Below are positions 17,095 to 24,596 of a DNA stretch of 41,427 bases, piece after piece. The DNA lies in the NCBI GenBank assembly GCA_016744395.1, contig JADGEK010000015.1, forward strand, positions 24,762 through 66,188, written 5' to 3'. This stretch comes from Gammaproteobacteria bacterium (GTDB lineage Bacteria > Pseudomonadota > Gammaproteobacteria > GRL18). The notes under the pieces are model-generated. The model was given only the letters and a program-made list of their open reading frames with translations, ran no database searches and was not told the DNA's origin. Every line of letters starts with the position of its first letter. Within the stretch, counting starts at the first letter, position 1. Both the position numbers and the translations under genes were made by a program.

Positions 17095-18261
17095 TTGAAT
17101 AAACTAAATAACAGCCAAACTAATCATCGCTCTCTGCTGATTATCTATTATTGTACTATTCTAACCTTATGTTCATTATATGCGGCACAACCTATTCAGC
17201 CTGTATTCCAGAAAGAGTTTGGCTTAACCCAATTGCAAGCCATATTATTCACCAGCTTAATGATGCTACCGTTAGGCTTTGCACCACTTTTTTACGGCTA
17301 TATTCTGGAAAGTTTTTGTACCAGGAAAATGATTCGTATTGCAGTTTTAGCGTTGGGAATTATGGAGTTTTTATTTGCCTGTTCAGGCAATTATTTTGTT
17401 CTGTTGAGTATTCGAGCTATTCAAGGCTTGATTATCCCAGCAATTTTAACGGGTTTAATGAGTTATATATCCCTGACAAGTAAACACGAAGACATTCAAC
17501 ATAACGTGGCATTGTATATCGGTGCGACTATTACTGGAGGGTTTTTAGGGCGTTTTTTATCGGGATTATTCACCGAACTCTTTGGTTGGCGATTTTTCTT
17601 TATTGTTTTAGGTCTTTTACTTTTACTTGGGTATTCTCTTTTACGCCATTTAGATACTGACGGACGTCTTGAATTAAGCAAACCTAATGTTTCTCAAATT
17701 CTCAATATATTAAAAGATAAACATTTTTTAATGATATATTTGACCACTTTTTGTGTCTTTGTGGTATTTGCTGCCGTTTTAAATTTATTGCCTTTTGAGC
17801 TCAAGTTAAATAATCCAGACTTTAGTGAAACAGGGATTGGTTTGATGTATTTAGGCTACATTATGGGGGTCTTGGTTTCACTTTTTAATCGTAAATTACT
17901 TAGGTCATTTACTAAGGAAAGCACTTTAGTCATCATAGGAATCGTGATTTTTATGATTGGTACATCAGGCTTTGCCTTTAATGACTATCGAATCATGTTT
18001 GCTTTTATGTTTGTCTTTTGTACTGGAATGTTTACTGTCCATACAATATTATCAGGATTTATAAATAAATTATCCAAAAATAATAAAGCTTTAACAAACG
18101 GACTGTATCTGTCTTTTTATTATACTGGTGGCGCTATTGGTTCTTTCTTTCCTGGAATACTTTATCAATTATATGGATGGGATATTTTCCTGATGAGCAT
18201 GCTGATCGTTTTATCATTTGCTTTGTTTTTTATATGGAAATTAAAAGGTATGGGCCATTAA
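17095..18261 (+). CDS. MFS permease (12-helix, drug/metabolite type)
   Basis: 388 residues with about 12 transmembrane helices. Helix 1 is followed by the AAQPIQPVFQKEFGLTQLQA loop and the intervening loop before helix 3 contains GYILESFCTRK, the equivalent of the MFS motif A. Later segments NGLYLSFYYTGGAIGSFFPG and GWRFFFIVLG match the 12-helix MFS exporters related to YnfM. The start is TTG at 17095; no in-frame ATG exists before the second helix, and a short ATG frame (17079) ends at once. It follows the amidotransferase by 85 bases on the same strand. Substrate unknown. Confidence 0.85.
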   Translation: MNKLNNSQTNHRSLLIIYYCTILTLCSLYAAQPIQPVFQKEFGLTQLQAILFTSLMMLPLGFAPLFYGYILESFCTRKMIRIAVLALGIMEFLFACSGNYFVLLSIRAIQGLIIPAILTGLMSYISLTSKHEDIQHNVALYIGATITGGFLGRFLSGLFTELFGWRFFFIVLGLLLLLGYSLLRHLDTDGRLELSKPNVSQILNILKDKHFLMIYLTTFCVFVVFAAVLNLLPFELKLNNPDFSETGIGLMYLGYIMGVLVSLFNRKLLRSFTKESTLVIIGIVIFMIGTSGFAFNDYRIMFAFMFVFCTGMFTVHTILSGFINKLSKNNKALTNGLYLSFYYTGGAIGSFFPGILYQLYGWDIFLMSMLIVLSFALFFIWKLKGMGH

Positions 18262-18393
18262 GAAATAATAGCACTGCTGATGCTATGAATATTCATTCAT
18301 TATCAATCATTGATGAACGGTATAGGGTAGGGATTGTTTATTAATCCTTACCCAAAAAACCGACGTAATCACCAACTTGACTTTATGACGTCC

Positions 18394-19152
18394 TTAATCG
18401 ATACATCCCTGAGGTTCTGGTAAGCCTGCAATACGACTACCCTGACGTGAAGGACCCAAAGGAAATAACTTGTAGAGGTATTCTTCACTGATATGATCAC
18501 CGTATTGTTGATGCATATATTTTGTCAGCAGTTTGACCATTGGTGTTAATCCGTACTTAAAGTAAAACTTGCGTAAAAAGTCAATTACTTCCCAATGTTC
18601 TTCGGTGAGTTTAATGTTCTCTTTATTAGCCATGTATTCAGCCAGGCCATTGCTCCAGGTATCCTGATAATCTTCCAGAAGATTTCCAAAACGACTGACT
18701 TTAAATTTTTGATCATTATAGGTGAATTCACCTTCGAAGTGTTTGTTTAATTCTTCTACGGATTTGACTATTTTCAGATTGGCTTTGCTATTACCCCAGG
18801 TTTCATGTTCCAATTCAGCATCAAGCATTGGCATAGGAAGTCCTGCAATCCTAGTCCCTTGAAGCAGTATATTACCTGGAAAAAGAGTGTCCAGATATTC
18901 ATCTGTTGCTTTATTTGTATCATCGAGTTTTTCTCGGATACAATTTTTAAGTAATTTCTTGATCGGAGATATATTAAATTGGGTATAAAAATCTCTCATG
19001 ATATTGATAATATCCCAATGCGCATCGGAAAGATGTATATTGTCTTTATCTGCTAGAATTCTGGCCACATCATCGTTCCAATCTTCCATGTGTAAAAGAC
19101 GTCCATCAGCAGTTGTTTCTAACTCTCTTTGGCTCACAGTAATAGTAGACAT
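18394..19152 (-). CDS. Tandem two-domain DsrC/TusE-like sulfur-relay protein
   Basis: 252 residues, about twice the size of DsrC or TusE (around 110). Domain 1 (about 15-110) and domain 2 (about 150-252) both carry the family core: EDWNDDVARILA...LSDAHWDIINIMRDFY in the first and LTEEHWEVIDFLRKFY in the second, each followed by a helical TPMVKLL-type segment, LFP and RIAGLP. DsrC carries two reactive cysteines on its C-terminal arm. Here domain 1 has Thr100 at the CysB position and no arm cysteine at all. Domain 2 has Ser239 at CysB and keeps only CysA (Cys250, in GCID). That leaves a TusE-like single-thiol carrier fused to a thiol-free copy. AGGGGGA at 19161-19167 supports the start. A sigma-54 promoter upstream suggests co-regulation with the hydrogenase genes. 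Confidence 0.88.
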   Translation of the reverse strand: MSTITVSQRELETTADGRLLHMEDWNDDVARILADKDNIHLSDAHWDIINIMRDFYTQFNISPIKKLLKNCIREKLDDTNKATDEYLDTLFPGNILLQGTRIAGLPMPMLDAELEHETWGNSKANLKIVKSVEELNKHFEGEFTYNDQKFKVSRFGNLLEDYQDTWSNGLAEYMANKENIKLTEEHWEVIDFLRKFYFKYGLTPMVKLLTKYMHQQYGDHISEEYLYKLFPLGPSRQGSRIAGLPEPQGCID

Positions 19153-19181
19153 TTTTGCATTCCCCCTGATTTTGTACTGTC

Positions 19182-19298
19182 TATATAAAGATTAGGAATA
19201 AGTTTTATATATTGCAAGATAAACTTGACAAAAAAACTCAGACTCTATATTCATGCAAGTTTGTGTCCATTTGCATGGTTTTTCCTAATCTTTATATA
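19182..19298. repeat. Inverted repeat pair (17-base arms) around the minus-strand sigma-54 promoter
   Basis: TATATAAAGATTAGGAA at 19182-19198 is exactly inverted as TTCCTAATCTTTATATA at 19282-19298. The 83 bases between them contain the sigma-54 promoter. The arms are not themselves palindromic. They may be paired binding sites for a regulator or the ends of a 117-base miniature element; no clear target-site duplication flanks them. Confidence 0.75.
19253..19269 (-). promoter_or_regulatory. Sigma-54 promoter of the tandem dsrC-like gene
   Basis: On the minus strand the sequence is TGGACACAAACTTGCAT: TGG, ten bases between GG and GC, and a TTGCA -12 element. The -24 element is slightly off consensus (TGGACA). 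Transcription would start near 19243, giving a leader of about 90 bases. Confidence 0.65.
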
Positions 19299-19360
19299 CA
19301 GAAATCATAAGAAGGCTAATAACTTAAATAATTGATTTTCAAATCATCATTTGTCATCCA

Positions 19361-19382
19361 GCATCAGAAGGCGTTCTGATGC
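19361..19382. repeat. Short perfect hairpin (9-base arms, 4-base loop)
   Basis: GCATCAGAA (19361-19369) and TTCTGATGC (19374-19382) pair perfectly around GGCG. Neither strand has a T-run after the stem, so it is not a standard intrinsic terminator. It may be an operator for a dimeric protein. Confidence 0.7.
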
Positions 19383-19518
19383 GTAGAATAGGGAGATTAA
19401 AACAGAATATAAATAATTTCCCCTTTCGTTTTACCCATTAAACAGTCCTCTGAAAATAGCTTTTGCTGATTCATTAGTTTGCACTTTGTCAGAGATGTTG
19501 AACAATAAATCGTTGTAT

Positions 19519-19568
19519 GTGAATACAAATAATACAAATATTAAACTGATTGTATTATTTGTATTCAC
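19519..19568. repeat. Perfect 19-base inverted repeat upstream of the hoxV promoter
   Basis: GTGAATACAAATAATACAA (19519-19537) is exactly inverted at 19550-19568, with a 12-base centre. Its centre is about 120 bases upstream of the expected hoxV transcription start, the usual distance for an enhancer of an NtrC-class activator. The decamer TAATACAAAT inside it also occurs at 5012-5021 upstream of the hyb promoter. Confidence 0.8.
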
Positions 19569-19640
19569 TTTGTATTTATAAAATCATTAATCGTTTATAA
19601 TTATTGATAGATAACATAAACTTATTTATTGATAACTATC

Positions 19641-19656
19641 TGGCATATGCCTTGCT
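19641..19656 (+). promoter_or_regulatory. Sigma-54 promoter of the hoxV-hyp-hox operon
   Basis: TGGCATATGCCTTGCT has GG-N10-GC spacing with the same TGGCAT and TTGCT elements as the hyb promoter. Transcription would start near 19668, about 46 bases before the hoxV start codon. Because hoxA lies in this operon, this promoter would make HoxA production self-reinforcing. Confidence 0.8.
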
Positions 19657-19713
19657 TTCAAGTTATTGAAATAAGTGACTGATCTCAGTTTCTGATTGTA
19701 AAAGAGGTGTTTG

Positions 19714-20919
19714 ATGGGAATAGAAGGTTTTCTTGATATTCAGCTGACAATGAATGAAAGTGTAATATGTGATGTTGAGATTTTATCCTCCCGCCCTGTT
19801 TATGCTTCTCAAGTATTTGTTGGTAAGCCTGTTATCGAGTCATTGAACATGTTGCCTTTGCTGTTTAGCATTTGCGGTGTTGCACAGGCCTGTGCAGGTA
19901 TTCGGGCATGTGAGCAGGCACTTGGCCATCAAATATCCTCATATGCCGAACAAGTGCGTGATAAATTAGTCAGAATGGAAACTTTACGTGAACATCTTTG
20001 GAGAATTTTTCTCGATTGGCCTAATTTCCTGGAGAATCAATCTCTTAATAAAAAAATACAGACTCAGACTATGTCTGATATCATCAAATGCCAACAGGAT
20101 TATCGAAAGTTTCTTACTTCAGGCAGTAACCCTTTTTTATTAGAGCAGGATATTTCTCCTGTTAGCACAGAAAACTCTCAGCCAATTAGACAACTCAATC
20201 GACTGTTAGAAAAATCTATTTTTGCTATGTCTCCAGCTCAATGGTTGGAAATTGATACCATTGAAAAGCTACAATACTGGTATGAATCCTCTGAAACGGT
20301 TACAGCTAATTTGTTGAAAAAAATTCATCAAAATGAATGGCAAGGTTTGGGACGTAATAATACTAAGGGACTCTTTACTTCAACAACAGACGCTTTAGAA
20401 TCAGAAGGTTTCGATCTTTCTACTTTACGCGAACAGTTTGAAGATAAAAATTTTGTTAAAAAACCTCAGTGGTACGGAACATGTTGTGAGACAAGCAGTC
20501 TAACTCGAGTTGACAGTGCTTTATTACAGGACTTATACAATTATTGGGGTAACGGTATAATGAGTCGGTTGGTTGCACGACTGACTGAAATGGCACAAAT
20601 TGCCCATAGTCTGCTTGATGATGTAGAGCAACCAATACAAAATTTCAGCAAAAACAGATCTGATATTCTTGGAGATGGAGATGGCATTGGTATTGTGAGT
20701 GCTGCAAGAGGACTTTTAATACATCATGTGTGTATTGAGCAGAGTCAAATAGAAAAATATCAAATACTTGCTCCTACCGAATGGAATTTTCACCCACAGG
20801 GAGTTGTGGCTCAAAGCCTTATCGGTTTAGAGGGAGGCAAAGAACAAATCAATCGCCAGGCTGATTTGCTCATTAATGCGATTGATCCCTGTGTTGGTTA
20901 TAAATTTCATATAGTATAA
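19714..20919 (+). CDS. hoxV: HoxV/HupK-type hydrogenase assembly scaffold
   Basis: I prefer ATG 19714 (the TTG three bases earlier is also in frame) because GAGGTG precedes it at ideal distance. 401 residues. It is a degenerate relative of [NiFe] large subunits: the N-terminal region has CGVAQAC (Cys54, Cys60) where a large subunit has CGVC, and the C-terminal end is DPCVGYKFHIV, keeping one Cys and the His of the large-subunit ending but no cleavable tail. The segment SAARGLLIHHVCIEQ...LAPTEWNFHPQG is also large-subunit-like. HoxV in Cupriavidus is a scaffold on which the Fe(CN)2CO group is transferred to the large subunit. First gene of the second operon, 13 bases before hypA. Confidence 0.85.
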   Translation: MGIEGFLDIQLTMNESVICDVEILSSRPVYASQVFVGKPVIESLNMLPLLFSICGVAQACAGIRACEQALGHQISSYAEQVRDKLVRMETLREHLWRIFLDWPNFLENQSLNKKIQTQTMSDIIKCQQDYRKFLTSGSNPFLLEQDISPVSTENSQPIRQLNRLLEKSIFAMSPAQWLEIDTIEKLQYWYESSETVTANLLKKIHQNEWQGLGRNNTKGLFTSTTDALESEGFDLSTLREQFEDKNFVKKPQWYGTCCETSSLTRVDSALLQDLYNYWGNGIMSRLVARLTEMAQIAHSLLDDVEQPIQNFSKNRSDILGDGDGIGIVSAARGLLIHHVCIEQSQIEKYQILAPTEWNFHPQGVVAQSLIGLEGGKEQINRQADLLINAIDPCVGYKFHIV

Positions 20920-20932
20920 GAGAGAATGAATA

Positions 20933-21274
20933 ATGCATGAAATGTCCTTATGTGAAGGCATTTTACAAATCCTTGAAGATAACGCCCAAAGTCAGGGTTT
21001 TAAAAAAGTAAAAACAGTCTGGCTTGAAATTGGTGTGCTTTCGGGTGTAGAAATTGAAGCAATGAAATTTTGTTTTGATGCAGTGACAAGAGGGACACTA
21101 GCAGAGCAGGCGAATCTTGAAATTATTAAAAAATCCGGTTTAGCCTGGTGTATGAAATGTTCAAAAAATGTTGAAGTCTCACAGCGTTTTGATGAATGCC
21201 CTGATTGTGGCAGTTATCAACTGCAAGTCGTTAGTGGTGATGAAATGAAAATTAAAGAATTGGAGGTTGAATAA
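20933..21274 (+). CDS. hypA: Hydrogenase nickel-insertion protein HypA
   Basis: 113 residues, standard size. The N-terminus [10 protein letters not shown] has the nickel ligand His2. A zinc site is formed by two Cys pairs, CMKC and CPDC, about 20 residues apart. HypA delivers Ni2+ to the large subunit together with HypB. It shares the stop-start TAATG with hypB (overlap of one base). Confidence 0.95.
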   Translation: MHEMSLCEGILQILEDNAQSQGFKKVKTVWLEIGVLSGVEIEAMKFCFDAVTRGTLAEQANLEIIKKSGLAWCMKCSKNVEVSQRFDECPDCGSYQLQVVSGDEMKIKELEVE

Positions 21275-22098
21275 TGTGTACAGTATGCGGATGTGGTGAA
21301 GGTGAAACCACGATTGAAGGACATAGCCATCCTCATAAACACTCACATGACCATGATCATAGTCACGACCATGCTGATGATCACCATGATTATGGACAGG
21401 GTGCAGCCCATGCACATGCACCAGGTATGAGTCAGTCTCGAATGGTACAGATTGAAACGGATATTCTGGGCAAAAACAATGAATATGCGGCACTGAACCG
21501 ACGTTGGTTTGCTGAACATCAAGTCCTGACATTAAATTTGGTTTCCAGCCCAGGATCAGGGAAAACCACTCTATTAACTCGCACTATTGATGAGCTAAAA
21601 AATGAATTGAACCTTACGGTGATAGAGGGTGATCAGCAAACGGCTAATGACGCTGAACGTATTCGTGAGACTGGTGTTAAAGCCCTGCAAATTAATACAG
21701 GTAAAGGCTGTCATCTGGATGCACATATGATTGGTCATGCACTGGAAACTCTTAAGCCTGATGATAAAGGCGTGTTGTTCATAGAAAATGTGGGGAATCT
21801 GGTGTGTCCAGCGGCTTTTGATCTGGGTGAGGCACACAAGGTTGCTATCTTATCTGTGACTGAAGGTGAAGATAAGCCACTGAAATACCCTGATATGTTT
21901 CATGCTGCAGATATCATGTTACTGAACAAAATTGATTTATTACCTTATCTTAATTTTGATGTAGAAAAATGCATTGAATATGCCCGTCGTGTGAACCCCG
22001 GCATAAAAATTCTGCAAGTTTCAGCCACTACGGGTGAAGGTATGGATTTATGGTATCAATGGATAAAAACGACTCAACAATTGACTTTGATAGGATAG
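21274..22098 (+). CDS. hypB: Hydrogenase nickel-incorporation GTPase HypB with His-rich domain
   Basis: 274 residues. The N-terminus [11 protein letters not shown] has the CxxCGCG high-affinity nickel motif. Residues about 16-50 are a His/Asp-rich stretch that can store nickel. The GTPase core follows, with P-loop [11 protein letters not shown], a conserved [13 protein letters not shown] switch, the CHLDAHM segment with the metal-binding Cys and His, and [10 protein letters not shown] as the guanine-specificity NKxD motif. It hydrolyses GTP to drive nickel transfer to the large subunit with HypA. The His-rich region, together with the His-rich loop of the nickel permease, points to careful nickel handling. 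It overlaps hypA by one base. Confidence 0.96.
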   Translation: MCTVCGCGEGETTIEGHSHPHKHSHDHDHSHDHADDHHDYGQGAAHAHAPGMSQSRMVQIETDILGKNNEYAALNRRWFAEHQVLTLNLVSSPGSGKTTLLTRTIDELKNELNLTVIEGDQQTANDAERIRETGVKALQINTGKGCHLDAHMIGHALETLKPDDKGVLFIENVGNLVCPAAFDLGEAHKVAILSVTEGEDKPLKYPDMFHAADIMLLNKIDLLPYLNFDVEKCIEYARRVNPGIKILQVSATTGEGMDLWYQWIKTTQQLTLIG

Positions 22099-22103
22099 TT
22101 ACT

Positions 22104-22328
22104 ATGTGTCTGGCGTTACCAGCAAAAATTATGACCATTGATGAAGGCTCTGATATGGCAACTGTCGCTCTTGGTGAGGTAAAGAAAGAAGTCTCTATTG
22201 CCTTGATTGAAGATGCAAAAATTAATGATTATGTTCTGATTCATGTGGGTTATGCACTCAACAAAATCAGTCCTGAAGAAGCCGAACGTACTTTGCAATT
22301 GTTTGCCGAGGCTGGATTAACTGAATAA
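22104..22328 (+). CDS. hypC: Hydrogenase maturation chaperone HypC
   Basis: The start is ATG 22104, giving MCLALPAKI with the functional Cys2; the longer in-frame reading from 22050 overlaps hypB and would bury the Cys. 74 residues, the normal HypC length. HypC with HypD carries the Fe(CN)2CO unit and docks on the large subunit. It lies five bases after hypB and 28 before hypD. A second family member is at 10790. Confidence 0.93.
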   Translation: MCLALPAKIMTIDEGSDMATVALGEVKKEVSIALIEDAKINDYVLIHVGYALNKISPEEAERTLQLFAEAGLTE

Positions 22329-22356
22329 TTAGCGTAACCATTATCGGAAAGATGAA

Positions 22357-23556
22357 ATGATTAAATATGTAGATGAATTTCGCCGACATGATTTGGCGCA
22401 GATATTGTCAGTAGCAATAAAAAAAGAAACTGATCCACAGCGTCAGTATAATCTTATGGAATTTTGTGGTGGACATACCCATGCGATATTTCGTTATGGT
22501 GTACAGGATCTTATGCCCGACAATGTTAAATTTGTTCATGGTCCTGGCTGTCCTGTTTGTGTCTTACCTATTGGACGCATTGATAATGCCATTCAATTAA
22601 CACAAAAGGATAATGTTATTTTATGTACTTATGGTGACTTAATGCGAGTGCCTGCCAGTGGCCGCAGAAGTCTTCTTAAAGTGAAAGCGGAAGGTGCTGA
22701 TGTACGTATGGTGTACTCGACACAAGATGCTCTGAAAATTGCTCGTGAGAATCCAGATAATGAAGTGGTTTTTTTTGCTATCGGTTTTGAAACTACGACA
22801 CCACCGACAGCGGTTGCAATCAAACAAGCTAAAAAAGAAGGACTGAAAAATTTCAGCATTTTTTGTAATCATGTGCTGACCCCAGCGGCTATTCAGAATA
22901 TTCTTGAATCGCCTGAAGTACGGGAAATGAGTTCGGTGGTAATTGATGGTTTTTTTGGACCCTCACATGTCAGCTCAATTATTGGTAGCCAACCCTATGA
23001 ATTTTTTGCAGAAGAATTTCAAAAACCAGTGGTCATTGCTGGTTTTGAACCTCTGGATGTGATGCAGTCTGCTTTGATGTTGATTCGTCAAATCAATAAT
23101 GGACGTCATGAAGTAGAAAATGAATATACACGGGTAGTTTCTCGTGAAGGCAATCAAAAAGCACAGGCTCTGGTCGCTGAAGTCATGGAACTGCGGCGTA
23201 ATTTTGAATGGCGTGGTTTGGGTATGGTGCCTTATAGTGCCTTACAAATAAAACAATCCTATGCTGAATTTGATGCTGAAAAGCGTTTTGATGTACCGCA
23301 AATTCATGCCTCAGATATTAAAGGTTGTGAATGTCCGCGTATTTTACGTGGTGTTAAAAAACCAACAGATTGTCATTTGTTCGGTACTGTGTGTACTCCT
23401 GAAAATCCCATGGGTTCCTGTATGGTGTCATCTGAAGGTGCCTGTGCAGCCTACTGGAGCTATGGGCGCTTTCGTCAAAGGGAAACTAAACCTGTAGAAG
23501 TTAACTCTGTTGAATTAACGCCTGTTGAACAAAAAGGAACCACCACATGCCAATGA
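22357..23556 (+). CDS. hypD: Hydrogenase maturation protein HypD
   Basis: 399 residues, slightly longer than the usual 370-380. It is the [4Fe-4S] scaffold on which the Fe(CN)2CO group is built with HypC and HypE. Family motifs in order are EFCGGHTHAI (catalytic Cys), GPGCPVCVLP, the GFETTTPP motif, and a C-terminal Cys set for the Fe-S cluster (KGCECP, LFGTVCTPENPMGSCMVSSEGAC). The last 20 or so residues after YGRFR are a variable extension. It overlaps hypE by 10 bases. Confidence 0.95.
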   Translation: MIKYVDEFRRHDLAQILSVAIKKETDPQRQYNLMEFCGGHTHAIFRYGVQDLMPDNVKFVHGPGCPVCVLPIGRIDNAIQLTQKDNVILCTYGDLMRVPASGRRSLLKVKAEGADVRMVYSTQDALKIARENPDNEVVFFAIGFETTTPPTAVAIKQAKKEGLKNFSIFCNHVLTPAAIQNILESPEVREMSSVVIDGFFGPSHVSSIIGSQPYEFFAEEFQKPVVIAGFEPLDVMQSALMLIRQINNGRHEVENEYTRVVSREGNQKAQALVAEVMELRRNFEWRGLGMVPYSALQIKQSYAEFDAEKRFDVPQIHASDIKGCECPRILRGVKKPTDCHLFGTVCTPENPMGSCMVSSEGACAAYWSYGRFRQRETKPVEVNSVELTPVEQKGTTTCQ

Positions 23557-24596
23557 ACATGAAACGCTTTCCAGTACGTTTGAACCTTCGTGATGGTATG
23601 GTTGATATGACTCACGGTAGTGGTGGGCGTGCTATGGCACAGCTCATTGATGAATTATTCGTTAAACACTTAGATAATGATCTGCTTCGTCAGGCGAATG
23701 ATCAGGCCGCCTTTGATGTGCCTGGTGGGCGCATGGTTATCAGTACTGATGGTCATGTTATTTCGCCGCTATTTTTTCCAGGTGGTGACATTGGTTCTTT
23801 GTCAGTACATGGCACCATAAATGATGTGGCAATGTCTGGTGCTATGCCGCTTTATCTCTCAGCAGGATTCATTCTTGAGGAAGGCTTCTCGCTTTCTGAG
23901 CTGGAAAAAATTGTGATCAGTATGGGTGAAGCCGCTGCAAAGGCTGGTGTACCCGTTGTGACTGGTGATACCAAAGTTGTGGAAAAAGGTAAGGGTGATG
24001 GTATTTTTATAACTACCACAGGGGTTGGGATGGTGCCAGAAGGTGTTAATATTTCTGGTGACAAAGCAGAGCCGGGTGATGTTATTCTGGTTAGTGGCAC
24101 TATGGGTGACCATGGTGTGGCAATTATGTCAAGTCGTGAAAATCTTGAATTTGAAACAAGCCTCCAATCAGACTCAGCTGCATTGCATACATTGATTGCC
24201 GATATGGTTGCAGCAGTACCGGATATTCATTGTTTACGCGATCCAACTCGTGGTGGCCTGGCATCGACACTCAATGAATTGGCTCAACAGTCTGATGTCG
24301 GAATGAAGCTTTATGAGGCAATGATTCCAGTTAACCCTGCTGTATCAGCGGCCTGTGAGTTATTAGGCTTAGACCCTCTCTATGTGGCGAATGAAGGTAA
24401 ACTTATCTGTATCTGTAAGCGACAGGACAGTAAAGAAATATTACAGATTATGCAGGCACACCCTCTGGGGCAAGAGTCTGCTATCGTCGGTGAAGTGATT
24501 GAAGATGACAATGGCTTTGTACAAATGGAAACCAGTTTTGGCGGCAGCCGTGTAGTTGATTGGCTGGCGGGAGAACAATTACCGAGAATTTGTTAA
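23547..24596 (+). CDS. hypE: Carbamoyl-dehydratase HypE (cyanide ligand synthesis)
   Basis: 349 residues. HypE dehydrates the carbamoyl group placed on its C-terminal Cys by HypF, making the thiocyanate that gives the CN ligands of the iron. The C-terminus ends exactly with PRIC, the family hallmark, so the reactive Cys is the last residue. ATP-binding PurM/ThiL-like motifs are present (MTHGSGGRAM, DVPGGRMVISTDGHV, GDIGSLSVHGTINDVAMSGA, DPTRGGLASTLNELA). ATG 23547 is preceded by AAAAGGA within hypD. The stop is directly followed by the hoxX start. Confidence 0.96.
   Translation: MPMNMKRFPVRLNLRDGMVDMTHGSGGRAMAQLIDELFVKHLDNDLLRQANDQAAFDVPGGRMVISTDGHVISPLFFPGGDIGSLSVHGTINDVAMSGAMPLYLSAGFILEEGFSLSELEKIVISMGEAAAKAGVPVVTGDTKVVEKGKGDGIFITTTGVGMVPEGVNISGDKAEPGDVILVSGTMGDHGVAIMSSRENLEFETSLQSDSAALHTLIADMVAAVPDIHCLRDPTRGGLASTLNELAQQSDVGMKLYEAMIPVNPAVSAACELLGLDPLYVANEGKLICICKRQDSKEILQIMQAHPLGQESAIVGEVIEDDNGFVQMETSFGGSRVVDWLAGEQLPRIC

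Larger units (their letters stand above)
19153..19713. other. Divergent regulatory region between the tandem dsrC-like gene and hoxV
   Basis: About 560 bases without a gene. It contains a minus-strand sigma-54 promoter (19253-19269), a plus-strand one (19641-19656), a 17-base inverted repeat pair bracketing the first promoter, a 9-base-stem hairpin (19361-19382) and a 19-base perfect inverted repeat (19519-19568). Enhancer sites for HoxA are expected here, between the two promoters, and could serve both directions. Confidence 0.75.
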
